Assembly: GCA_016191785.1 (NCBI GenBank)
Contig: JACPVJ010000062.1
Span: 1 to 43,971 of the forward strand
Source of the DNA: Myxococcales bacterium
Lineage (GTDB): Bacteria > Myxococcota_A > Polyangia > Polyangiales > Polyangiaceae
Direction: 5' to 3'
DNA: 43,971 nucleotides
Below, piece by piece: positions 19,501 to 27,579 of the stretch (position 1 is the stretch's first letter; every line of letters starts with the position of its first letter). The notes beneath the pieces were generated by a model. The model searched no databases and was not told the origin of the DNA. It saw only the letters and a program-made list of their open reading frames with translations. The position numbers and the translations under genes are program-made.

Positions 19501-21276
19501 GCGGCCACGACGCCGACCGTGCGCATGGGCGCCACGCAGGTCACCGGCAAGCTCCCGCCGGAGGTCGTGCAGCGGATCGTGCGCCAGAACTTCGGACGTT
19601 TCCGCCTGTGCTACGAGCAGGGCCTCACGCGCAACCCGAACCTCGAGGGTCGGGTGGGCGTGCGCTTCGTGATCGACGAGCAGGGTGGCGTCGCGAACGC
19701 GACCAACGCCGGCTCCGACCTTCCGGACGCCGGGGCGGTGGCCTGCGTGATCGCCGCCTTCCACGGTCTGAGCTTCCCCCAGCCCGAGAACGGCAAGGTC
19801 ACGGTGGTCTATCCGATCCTCTTCGCCCCCGGCGACGGCAAGGCGGCCAAGCCCGAGAAGGTCGAAGAACCCATCGTGCTGGTCGGGCTCGACCTGATCC
19901 CTCGCTTCATCATCCGCTGCAGCGTAGCCGCCGATCTGCCTCTGGCCGATCGTGTGACGCTGTGGCGCGAACGGCTCTCGAAGATGTCGGGCAGCCCCGG
20001 CGGGGTGCTGGGCGTCTACCAAAAAGCGCTGGGCGGATGTGAAGCGCCCAGCTGGACCGAGCGGCGGCGCCTGCTTTCGCTGATGCTCGACGCCCTCGGC
20101 ACCGTGCCGCTCCGCGTGGGCTTGTGGAAGCTGATGAAGAACGACGCCACCGCCGCGGACTCGCTCTACCGAAGCATCGTGGCGCGGATCAAGACGGCGC
20201 AGCAGATGCGCGAGCTCCACACCGCGCTCGGGCTCAAGACCATGGACCCGGGGATGCTCGAGAAGCTCTTGGCGGACACGAAGGCCCCGGCCGAGCGAGC
20301 GGCAAAGCTGCGGGTGCTCACTCGCGAGTGGCCGGACGACTTCCGGCTGGGCCTCGCCCTGCTCGACGCGCTCGAGGATGCGGGCGACTTCGCGGGCGCG
20401 GCGGACTTTGCCGAGCGCCTGCGCTCGCGCCCCGACGCCGACGCGCACGTGCGCACGATGGTGGGCGAGCTCTACCTGCGGATCGCCGGGGTCCAGAAAG
20501 AGCCGAAGAACCAGGCCGAGTACGAGGCCCTGGCGCGGCGCGCGTTCGGCGAGATCGTCGAGTTCGCACCCGACGATCCGGTGGCCCGGCGCCGCCTGGG
20601 CGATCTGTTGCGCGCCCACGGCTGGTTCGCCGACGCGCGCCGGCAGTACGAGACCTTGGCGAGCATCACACCGGACGACGCGAGCGTCGCGCTCTTGCTC
20701 GCCGCCGCCGCCGAGGGCGAGGGCCAGGTCGAGGCCGCGGTGCGCTGGACCGAGAAAGGTCACGGGGCAGGTGCCCCCGACGTGGACTCGGGACCCGCGG
20801 CGACCTCGCGGGCCTTCGCCGCGACGTTCTTGGCGTGGGGCCGGCTCGCCGCGCGCGAGGGCAAGCGCGAGCAAGAGGCCACCGATCTTGCCACCCGCGC
20901 CGAGCAGGTGTTGGCCGCCGAGCGCGCGAAGCCCGGCAGCGGCGCCCGGGTGACCTTGAGTTGGTCGCACCCGGAGCTGCATCCGGTGCTCTACACCAAC
21001 GCGCTCGGGGCACCGATGCCGGCAGCCGAAGGCGACGTGACCTTGGGCATTGCCCAGGCGCGCATGCCCTCGAAGGGGGAGCGCTGGGTCGAGATTCGGA
21101 TCGAGAAGGGCGACGTCGAGGCGGCCGCGAGGCTCGGCGCCGAGCTGACCCTCACGGTGGTGTTCGACGAGCTCGGCAAGAGCGAGAAGATAGTCAAGCT
21201 GCCGGTGCGATTCGAGCGCGGCGGGCCACCCATCTTGCGCTTCAACTTGGGCGCCGGGGAGGTGACCCGTGGCTAA
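16564..21276 (+). CDS. Giant VIT-vWA protein with AgmX/TonB-like domain and TPR-like tail (copy 1)
   Basis: A 1570-residue exported protein. The N-terminal hydrophobic segment (GAWIGFLLLVVSTFACGG) is a signal or weak lipobox. A FecR-like domain (about 70-185) ends in DWTGG; a VIT domain lies at about 230-355; a vWA domain at about 485-640. The vWA metal site is degenerate: DASAA at Asp490 rather than DxSxS. A low-complexity Pro/Ala then Gly-rich linker (about 770-990) leads to an AgmX/TonB-C-like domain (about 990-1095; VQRIVRQNFGRFRLCYEQGL). In myxobacteria this domain occurs in gliding and envelope proteins. Helical TPR-like repeats fill about 1175-1410, and a beta-rich end follows. Its stop overlaps the start of a paralogue by 8 bp, so the two should be made together. 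A role in envelope protein assembly is inference. Confidence 0.9.
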   Translation: MVWQRCMRPHITRRLGAWIGFLLLVVSTFACGGRERPLAPRSQTWAELRTVRRAVRVTPPDEKERDPYPRERLVYGARVKVEAGGLAWLRRDAGATLLVRGPAQVVVYADGLKLESGRIFVDSPVSRATEIEVPSGKLQLAKVRASLDVAESGTTEAYVLDGEVRLGDSVRARAGERLLAAKGGAPTLEAVKVWEDWTGGLATTDPVAAPAPFGVGTVGARPPGNVGPPRFPLAIQRLDVRVSVDGDFAVTEVDQRFFNPSSSTVEGIYRFRSPSGASIHRFGVDRGGDLVWGRVKESAAAAAQYQSNVYQGSTEDPALLEWEGPGAYRARLYPIGPGESRRVVVRYTEWLPRNGAKGERRHYVYPMAAEGSEASLPVIEELTIKVELAKARANEVRVGMAGTRQGTEVIVRAQDYVPRADLSVELFDEGVRALGAYHAKHSPDLAVLAPEARVDANKAALGEVGYVLVPLRAADIPVQPGGLDLAIVVDASAANDASSMALARAAAMGLLSHLGDEDRAMVWAGAEALRPLLPDVAGLAKIDSAVRQRYSAALASLQRGGATDLGGMLSRAASQLDPARRGVVVYIGDGLPTVGELSLKELEQKLGKLPRPPRVFSLGVGRDVDMALLAGLATGGFATRLDDAFSAARAGLSVLERAERPAWLGTEVSLGENVERIYPRGSAALVADETVVVVGRTASATPRKLTITTRDGKKELPLDPRALDDQGDLRRRWAEARLDELLRERAGRAAMVDVGVRFGIITPVTSFYVPTARELAEERRRFQPEEDREAEEAPQASADNKEGGTGTRAKGEEGSMGNPSSGTSKRYAVAGPRGNADPHVARQEALKDSAEFGMIGLLNAGAGGDPSAPTAPWGKDQPAPAAPPPAAAASAPATAEKAPEAEAKPTDAAKRKAPDGNTWGDEIGDTFGAGGLGLAGVGEGGGGRGEGIGLGSIGTLGKGAGTGTGQGFGSGHGRLGGAHAATTPTVRMGATQVTGKLPPEVVQRIVRQNFGRFRLCYEQGLTRNPNLEGRVGVRFVIDEQGGVANATNAGSDLPDAGAVACVIAAFHGLSFPQPENGKVTVVYPILFAPGDGKAAKPEKVEEPIVLVGLDLIPRFIIRCSVAADLPLADRVTLWRERLSKMSGSPGGVLGVYQKALGGCEAPSWTERRRLLSLMLDALGTVPLRVGLWKLMKNDATAADSLYRSIVARIKTAQQMRELHTALGLKTMDPGMLEKLLADTKAPAERAAKLRVLTREWPDDFRLGLALLDALEDAGDFAGAADFAERLRSRPDADAHVRTMVGELYLRIAGVQKEPKNQAEYEALARRAFGEIVEFAPDDPVARRRLGDLLRAHGWFADARRQYETLASITPDDASVALLLAAAAEGEGQVEAAVRWTEKGHGAGAPDVDSGPAATSRAFAATFLAWGRLAAREGKREQEATDLATRAEQVLAAERAKPGSGARVTLSWSHPELHPVLYTNALGAPMPAAEGDVTLGIAQARMPSKGERWVEIRIEKGDVEAAARLGAELTLTVVFDELGKSEKIVKLPVRFERGGPPILRFNLGAGEVTRG

Positions 21277-24200
21277 GAAAGCCCTCCGTCTGGTCGCCGT
21301 TCTCGTGGCGCTCGTCGTCGTCGTGGTCGGGGTCGTGTTCGCCGTTCGGCCGCGAGTCGTGCAGCGTGGCGCCTCGGTGGCCGACCTGTCCGTGGTGCAC
21401 CCGGGGGTGCGCGTGAACGACGCCGAGCGCCGGGGCCTGGCTCGCCTGGCTCCGGGGCAACGCGTCGAGACCGACGCTCAGGGCCGCGCGCGGGTGCGGC
21501 TCGACGACGGCACCTTGGTGTTGATCGACCGCGCCACCCAGCTGACGGTGGACGACGCGAAGGTGAGCCTGAATCGCGGGCGACTCTTCGTCGAGGGCGT
21601 GCTCGGCGCTCGCGCCGAGATCTCGGTCGGCGACGTGAAGGTGCGTCCTGGCGCTGCTCGCGTCGGCTTCGATCGGCGCGAGGGCCCGGCTCGAGTGTAC
21701 GCGGCCAGCGACGAGATCGTGGTGGTGGCCCCGGGCGGGGAGCACAAGGTTCGCTCGGGCGAGTCCGCGGTGATCGAGGGCGCGACCGTGACCGTGCGGC
21801 CCGAGAAGGCCTTCGACGACTGGACCGGAGGCTTGGCCGCGCCCTGGGGCGCCGCCGGCCCGCCGCGCCGTGCGGTGGGTGAGGTCTGGGGCGCAGATCT
21901 GGGCGCGAAGCCCGGCGATCCGGGCTCGCCGCTCACGATCCGCTCGCTGGACGTGACGGCCAAGCTCGAGCCCGAGATCGCCCAGACCCGCGTCACCACC
22001 ACCTACTTCAATGGTGGCAGTCAGACCGTGCGCGGCGACTTCCGCATGGCGCTGCCCCCGAGCGCCATCGTCTCGCGCTTCGCCTGGGGCCGCGACGACT
22101 CGCTGGAAGAGGGCAAGGTCGTCCTCGCGGCGCGGGAGGGGGTCTCGCTGGTCGCAGAGGGTAGCGCGCTGCTCGAGTGGGCGGGCGAGGGCTGGGTGCG
22201 AGGCCATCTGCCCGCCATCGCCAGCGGGGCCGCCACCACCGTCGTGGTCGAGTACATCGAGTGGCTGCCGATCCGGCGCGAGTCGGGCAAGCTCTTGGCG
22301 CAGTACCGCTTCCCGATGGCTGCCGCCGGTGAGCCGCCGCTGATCGGCGAGTTCTCGGCGCACGTCGACGCGGCCCTGGCCAAACCGCGCTCGCTGTCGG
22401 CGAGCTCGGGGACGACCGTCGACGGCACCAGCGTGCGCAGCCGCCGCCCCGATTTCCGCCCGACCGCCGATCTGGTGGTGGACGTCGAGCAGGCGCCGTG
22501 GGACTCGAACGCGCGCCTGTACGTTGCCCAGAAAGAGGGCGACGAGGACGCGAGCACCGTGCTCGTCCGTGCCGATCTGCCCGACGTCGGGCCCGAAGTC
22601 GGCGCGACCCTGGCGCTGGTGGTCGACACCTCGGGCAGCGCCGAGGCGGCCGAGCTGGAGGTGTCGAAGGCGTTCGTGCGAGCGGCGCTCGATGCGCTGG
22701 GCGATCGCGATCGCGTGGTGGTGCTGAGCGCCGACCAGAACGTGCGGCCGGTGGGCCCGCCCGCGGTCGGGCCCCTCGATGCCGCGCGCAAGGCGGCGAT
22801 CCTCGAGGCTCTGGGCAAGCTCGCCCCCGGCGGCGCTACCGATCTGGGGCGTGCGCTCGAGGCCGGCGCGGACGCCCTGCCGGCGGACGCCCCGGCCGGC
22901 GTCGTCGTGTACATCGGCGACGGCTGGGCGACGCTCGGTGACTCCGACGTGAAGAGCATCGAAGCGAGGCTCGCGCGACGCGCGGGGGGCAAGCCCCGGG
23001 TGGGCGCGGTGGCGGTGGGGGCCATGGCTCACGTGCGCGGACTGCGCGCGCTGACCCAGGGTTCAGGCCCGCTGCTCTTCGTGTCGGACTCGTCGGACGC
23101 GACTGCGGCCGCCACCGAGCTGGTCGCCGACGCGCTGCGCCCGGCGTTCGCCGGCGTCGAGCTCTCGCTGGGCCCCGAGATCGAGCAGGTGTACCCGCGG
23201 ACGGCCCGCGCGGCCTTCGCGGGCAGCACGATCGAAGCGGTGGGCCGCGTGCGCGGTCGGCCGCCGAGCGTGGTCACCCTCAAGTGGCGCGACAAGGACG
23301 GCGTGCACGAAGATCGGCGCATGATCGCCCTGCGGGTCGCGCCGTTCCCCGAGGACGTTCGCCGCCGCTGGGCCAAGGCGCGCATCGACGAGCTCTTGCT
23401 CGCGCGGCGCGGCCGCGAGTCCGTGACCGACGTGGCCCTGCGCACCGGGCTCATGACGCCGTGGACGGGCTTCTCGGTGGCGACCAGCTACACCGGCACC
23501 GCGCTCGAAGCGCGTCAGCTGGACGTCGCGCTCTCGGACGTGATCTCGCCCTGGGACGAGACCCCGGTCACCAAGACCGCCTCGGACTTCGCGCCCGGCG
23601 CGCTGGTGAGCGTGCCGCACCCTGGTCGAGTGGACGACGCGGCCAGCGAAAAAGAGCTCGAGAGCGCCGTCTCGGCTGCGGCCGGGTTCACCATCGACAG
23701 CGCCATGCCGTCGGTGCGCGCCTGCCGGGACTCGCGCGCTGCGCTGCGCCCCGATCTGACCGGCACGCTGGTCGTGTCGCTCTCGGTCGACGGCGACGGG
23801 CGCGCCAGCGACGTGAAGGTGCGAGGCAACACCGCCGCGGCCCACGACGACGCCCTCAACCGCTGCGTCGAGGTGGCACTGCAGGGGATGTCGTACCCCG
23901 AGAGCGGTCTGGGCGCGAAGGTGAAGGTCGAGCGCGAGATCCTCTTGCCGCCACCCCGGGCGGCGCTGCGCGGCACCAAGTGCTCGGCGCTCTCTCAGCT
24001 GCCGATGCCACTGCGGCGCGGCGTGTGGCGGGTGCGGCTCGCGAACGAGAAGCCGTTCGACGTCTTCATCTCGGCCAAGCGCCAGTGCGAGCTCACGAGC
24101 TGGGCCGATCGCCGCGCCCTGCTCGAGCTGTCACTTCTGGTCGAGAAAGACGGCGTGCGCCGGGTCGAGCTGGCCCGAGGCCTCGACGTGGCGGGTGAGG

Positions 24201-25282
24201 TCGAGGCGTCGGCGTTCGTGCGGCGCGAGGCGGTGCGGCGCGCACAGAACCCGAGCGAGCTCTTGCGCGTGAAGCAGGCTCTGGTGGGCAGCGAGAGCTT
24301 CCCGATGTCGGTGCTTCAGAAGCGCTACCGCGCGGCGACCGGCGACGAGGCCCGACTGGCGGTGGTTCGCAAGTTCCTGACCCTCGCGCCCCACGACAGC
24401 TTCTTGAAGGGTCGACTGATCGCGCTGCTCGAGGCCCTGGGCCAGAAAGAGCAGTTGATCGAAGAGGCGCGCAAGGTGCGGCTCGACCCCTTTGCTTCCG
24501 CCGAGGTGCTGGCCGACGTCGCCAGCGCGCTCTTGCGGCAGGGCGACCAAGACGAGGCCCGGCGTACCTTTGGCGAGCTGGGCGAGCGCGCTCCCGCCGA
24601 CCCCTGGGCCCGCGCATTTCTGGGCGACCGCCTGCGCAACGAAGGTCTGTTCGACGACGCGAGCCAGGCCTACGCGGCGCTCACCGAGCTCGCGTCGGAC
24701 GAGCCCGCTGGGATCCTCCGCAGCGCGCTGGCCCACGCGGGCGCGGGGCGTCTCGACCTGGCGCGGCGCCTGCTCACCCGCGTGGTCGAGACCGGCGGGC
24801 GCTCGGGGCAGGCTTCGGCTTCGACCTTGGCCGGCCACGTCGCCGCGGCGCTCTTGGCCGAGGCCCGGGTCGGCGCCGGCGCCAAGGACCAGTCCGACGC
24901 GCTGACCTTCGCGTCGCTCGAGGTGCCGCGCACCGAAAAGCGTCACGTGCTCTTGCTCCGCACGCCGGCCGCGTTGCCCGGCCTCGAGGTCAAGCTCACT
25001 CGGCGCTTCGGCAAAGAGAAGGAAGAGGTCCCGCCCGACATCACCGCGGCGGCCATGGGGCTCTACGCCCTGGCCTTCGATCCGGCCGGCGCCGAGCTCG
25101 AGCTCTCGCTCACGCGCCCCGAAGAGCTCTCGCCCGCGCGACCCTACAAGCTGCGGGTGGACGCGCTCTTACCTTCGGACTCGGTCAGCACTCCGCCCAA
25201 GCTGGCCTCGACCGAGGTCGAGCTGCCGGCTACCGGCAAGCCGGTGACCCTGCGCTGGGTGAATGGTGCGTGGGTGAAGTGA
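21269..25282 (+). CDS. Giant VIT-vWA protein with AgmX/TonB-like domain and TPR-like tail (copy 2)
   Basis: A 1337-residue paralogue of the preceding protein. The GTG at 21269 follows a good ribosome site (GGGGAGG) and overlaps the upstream stop by 8 bp. An N-terminal helix (residues about 5-28, LVAVLVALVVVVVGVVFAV) should anchor it in the inner membrane with the rest outside the cytoplasm. The FecR-like domain ends in DDWTGG, then VIT (about 217-340) and vWA (about 440-607). Here the metal site is intact: DTSGS starting at Asp453. The AgmX-like domain (about 804-897) has Cys pairs (RACRDSR, NRCVEVA), and TPR-like helices fill about 1007-1210. It lacks the long Gly-rich linker of copy 1. One functional and one degenerate vWA suggests divided roles. 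Confidence 0.9.
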   Translation: MAKKALRLVAVLVALVVVVVGVVFAVRPRVVQRGASVADLSVVHPGVRVNDAERRGLARLAPGQRVETDAQGRARVRLDDGTLVLIDRATQLTVDDAKVSLNRGRLFVEGVLGARAEISVGDVKVRPGAARVGFDRREGPARVYAASDEIVVVAPGGEHKVRSGESAVIEGATVTVRPEKAFDDWTGGLAAPWGAAGPPRRAVGEVWGADLGAKPGDPGSPLTIRSLDVTAKLEPEIAQTRVTTTYFNGGSQTVRGDFRMALPPSAIVSRFAWGRDDSLEEGKVVLAAREGVSLVAEGSALLEWAGEGWVRGHLPAIASGAATTVVVEYIEWLPIRRESGKLLAQYRFPMAAAGEPPLIGEFSAHVDAALAKPRSLSASSGTTVDGTSVRSRRPDFRPTADLVVDVEQAPWDSNARLYVAQKEGDEDASTVLVRADLPDVGPEVGATLALVVDTSGSAEAAELEVSKAFVRAALDALGDRDRVVVLSADQNVRPVGPPAVGPLDAARKAAILEALGKLAPGGATDLGRALEAGADALPADAPAGVVVYIGDGWATLGDSDVKSIEARLARRAGGKPRVGAVAVGAMAHVRGLRALTQGSGPLLFVSDSSDATAAATELVADALRPAFAGVELSLGPEIEQVYPRTARAAFAGSTIEAVGRVRGRPPSVVTLKWRDKDGVHEDRRMIALRVAPFPEDVRRRWAKARIDELLLARRGRESVTDVALRTGLMTPWTGFSVATSYTGTALEARQLDVALSDVISPWDETPVTKTASDFAPGALVSVPHPGRVDDAASEKELESAVSAAAGFTIDSAMPSVRACRDSRAALRPDLTGTLVVSLSVDGDGRASDVKVRGNTAAAHDDALNRCVEVALQGMSYPESGLGAKVKVEREILLPPPRAALRGTKCSALSQLPMPLRRGVWRVRLANEKPFDVFISAKRQCELTSWADRRALLELSLLVEKDGVRRVELARGLDVAGEVEASAFVRREAVRRAQNPSELLRVKQALVGSESFPMSVLQKRYRAATGDEARLAVVRKFLTLAPHDSFLKGRLIALLEALGQKEQLIEEARKVRLDPFASAEVLADVASALLRQGDQDEARRTFGELGERAPADPWARAFLGDRLRNEGLFDDASQAYAALTELASDEPAGILRSALAHAGAGRLDLARRLLTRVVETGGRSGQASASTLAGHVAAALLAEARVGAGAKDQSDALTFASLEVPRTEKRHVLLLRTPAALPGLEVKLTRRFGKEKEEVPPDITAAAMGLYALAFDPAGAELELSLTRPEELSPARPYKLRVDALLPSDSVSTPPKLASTEVELPATGKPVTLRWVNGAWVK

Positions 25283-25288
25283 TCCGGG

Positions 25289-26218
25289 TCAGAACCGCAC
25301 GAGCGGCCCGGCCACCTGACCCGGCGGCATGTCGCCCCGGTCGGCCTCACGCTCGGTGAGCAGCGCATAGACCAGCACCCCACCCCCGACGGCCACGACC
25401 CCCACCCCCGTCCAGAACCACCAACGCGAGGTGAGCCCCGGTGGGCGATCGAGCGGGACGGTGATCTCGTTCTTGCGGCCCGCGACCATTTCGACGCGGG
25501 TGTCGGCATCTTCGTATTCGTCGTGGTGCACCACGACCCGGTGCTTGCCCGGCGGCAGCACGGTCTGGACCGGGACCGCGCCCAGGCGCTTGCCGTCGAC
25601 GAACACCGTGGCGCCCGCCACGGGCGAGCCCACGACCAAGAGGCCCCCCGACGCTTTCGTGATCAACTTCACGTCGAGCTTCTGCTTGCCGCCACTGGTC
25701 AACGTCAGCGTGTGACGGAACGGGTGGTAACCGTCGGCGCTGACCTCGACCACGGCCTTGCCCGAGTTCAAGCGCAGCGGCCGGTCGATGGGCGTGGTGC
25801 CTGCGACCTTGGCGCGCACCAGCACGCGGGCACCCGGGACGTTGCAGGTGATCTCGAGCTGGCTGACCTTGGCGCGCACGCGGCCCATGAGCGCGTCGAG
25901 CCGACTCACCTTGGCCTTGAGCTCGGCGGGCGCAGTCCGCTCGAACTCTTCGAGCTGGTCGAGCGCTTCGGGGTACCGAGCCAGGGCTTCGTAGGCCCGG
26001 CCGCGGTTGTAGAGCAGTGCCGGTGAGGGATCGAGCCCGTATGCCTTGTCGTACAGGTCGAGCGCGCGCTCGTACTCGATGCGCTGCATCGCCTCGTCGG
26101 CTTGGGCCTTGAGCTCCCGAGCTTGGGCCGCGGCGTCGGCAGACTGGGCGATCGCGGGGCTCGACAGCCAGAGCGTCGCGACGAGCGCGAGGGAGAGGAA
26201 GAGGAACGGGCGGGTCAT
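25289..26218 (-). CDS. Secreted TPR-PEGA domain protein
   Basis: A 309-residue exported protein. The signal peptide covers residues 1-25 (cleaved near AIAQ). TPR-like helices at about 30-115 (YERALDLYDKAYGLDPSPALLYNRGRAYEAL) are followed by two PEGA-type beta repeats at about 118-180 and 185-250 (VDGKRLGAVPVQTVLPPGKHRVVV), then a transmembrane helix (WWFWTGVGVVAVGGGVLVYALL). The protein ends in Arg-Phe. PEGA repeats are found in surface-layer and envelope proteins and often follow kinases in myxobacteria. The ATG overlaps the stop of the kinase gene (ATGA), so the two are translationally coupled, and the kinase may act on it or share its complex. Confidence 0.85.
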   Translation of the reverse strand: MTRPFLFLSLALVATLWLSSPAIAQSADAAAQARELKAQADEAMQRIEYERALDLYDKAYGLDPSPALLYNRGRAYEALARYPEALDQLEEFERTAPAELKAKVSRLDALMGRVRAKVSQLEITCNVPGARVLVRAKVAGTTPIDRPLRLNSGKAVVEVSADGYHPFRHTLTLTSGGKQKLDVKLITKASGGLLVVGSPVAGATVFVDGKRLGAVPVQTVLPPGKHRVVVHHDEYEDADTRVEMVAGRKNEITVPLDRPPGLTSRWWFWTGVGVVAVGGGVLVYALLTEREADRGDMPPGQVAGPLVRF

Positions 26219-27576
26219 AGCGTCAGCGGGATCCCGGGATCTTTCGGTTCAGGCTTCTTGGGTTCGGGGGGCGACGGCTTTGGCTCGGCGGTGCCCGCGA
26301 GGGCCGAAGGCGGGGGTTTGCCGACCTTGGTCGCGGGTGCCCGAGGTGTCGCGGTCGCGGGCGCTGCGACTTCGCCCGGCGGCTCGACGGCGGGCACCAC
26401 CGAGGGCTTGGGGGAAGGCGTGGGGCTCGGAGTCGGCGCGATGAGCACGGCGGTCGGTGCAGGTTCGACCGCCGGCGCGCTGCGGCTCGCCCAGAAGATG
26501 GCCGCGGCGGCGAGCGGCACGATCACCAGCGCGACGAGGGCCAAGGCGACGCCGAGCCGGCGTGGCTTCTGCGGCTCCTCGACGGTCGTCAGCGCTGGCT
26601 CGGCCTCGAGCGGCGGCGGTGGCGCGGTGGGCGGCGCCGGCAGGGTCGGCGCGTCGGTCGACACGCGAATCACCTGGGGGTTGCTCTTGACCACGGGCTC
26701 GGGCGCCCAGTTGCCCCGGGCGCTGAAGGGCGCCAGCTCAGCGGCCATCGCGCTCACCGTCTGAAACCGAAGATCGGGGTCCTTCTCGAGCGCACGCAGC
26801 ATCACTCGGACCAGCGCGTCCGGCAGCTCGCTGCGGTACTCGCGCGGGCTCTTGACCGGATCGGCGGTGATCGCCGCGACCACTGCGGTGGCGCTCTCGC
26901 CGGTGAACGGCGTGGTGCCGGTCAAGACCTCGTACAAGATCACGCCCAACGACCAGATGTCGGACCGCGCGTCGGCGCGGCGCGACGAGCGGATCTGTTC
27001 GGGCGACATGTAGAGCGGCGTGCCGAGCGCCGAGCGCGTGGCGGTGACCGACGAGTCCGCCTCGGTCAGCTTCGAGATCCCGAAGTCGAGCAGCTTGATG
27101 CGTCGATCGCGACCCTCGCCGCACAGGAACAGGTTGTGGGGCTTGAGATCGCGGTGGATGATGCCTCGCTCGTGGGCCTCTTGCACCGCCGAGCAGGCCT
27201 GCAGCACGTAGTCCACGCCCTCGAGGATGGGCAGCGGTCCCCGTCGCGCCAGCTCCATGTCCAGGTCGCGACCCTCGAGGAACTCCATGACGATGAACGG
27301 CGTGCCGTCCGGCATGGTGTCCACGTCGTGAATCCGCGCGACGTTGGCGCTCTTCAGCTTTGCCGCCATGCGCGCCTCGCGCTCGAAGCGCGCGACCACC
27401 TCGGTGCTCTGGCGGTCTTGCTCGCGGAGCAGCTTGATGGCGACCCGCTCGCCCAGGCGCTGGTGCAACGCCTCGTACACGACGCCCATGCCGCCCTCGC
27501 CCACTCGCCGCAAGATCTCGTATTTGCCCGCCAGCAGGCTGCCCTTGAGATCTTCGGCGTGCAGCGGCTCGGCCAT
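26215..27576 (-). CDS. Hanks-type Ser/Thr protein kinase (kinase A)
   Basis: A 453-residue membrane kinase. The catalytic domain spans about 18-285: glycine loop GEGGMGVVY, Lys48 in VAIK, HRDLKPHN with catalytic Asp143, DFG at 164-166 and SPEQ in the APE position, so it should be active. After a juxtamembrane segment, a transmembrane helix lies at about 345-367 (LGVALALVALVIVPLAAAAIFWA), followed by a Pro/Ala-rich extracytoplasmic tail of about 85 residues with no recognisable sensor fold. It is the middle gene of a leftward operon: LamG lipoprotein 3 bp upstream, TPR-PEGA protein overlapping downstream. Confidence 0.95.
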   Translation of the reverse strand: MAEPLHAEDLKGSLLAGKYEILRRVGEGGMGVVYEALHQRLGERVAIKLLREQDRQSTEVVARFEREARMAAKLKSANVARIHDVDTMPDGTPFIVMEFLEGRDLDMELARRGPLPILEGVDYVLQACSAVQEAHERGIIHRDLKPHNLFLCGEGRDRRIKLLDFGISKLTEADSSVTATRSALGTPLYMSPEQIRSSRRADARSDIWSLGVILYEVLTGTTPFTGESATAVVAAITADPVKSPREYRSELPDALVRVMLRALEKDPDLRFQTVSAMAAELAPFSARGNWAPEPVVKSNPQVIRVSTDAPTLPAPPTAPPPPLEAEPALTTVEEPQKPRRLGVALALVALVIVPLAAAAIFWASRSAPAVEPAPTAVLIAPTPSPTPSPKPSVVPAVEPPGEVAAPATATPRAPATKVGKPPPSALAGTAEPKPSPPEPKKPEPKDPGIPLTL

Positions 27577-27579
27577 CGC

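Noticed and set aside
16255..20982. A 1575-codon open frame on the minus strand opposite the first giant VIT-vWA gene
   Set aside because: No recognisable domains, composition dominated by Arg/Ala/Gly/His, and no start context. It is a shadow of the real gene caused by high third-position GC; similar long antisense frames lie opposite most genes here.
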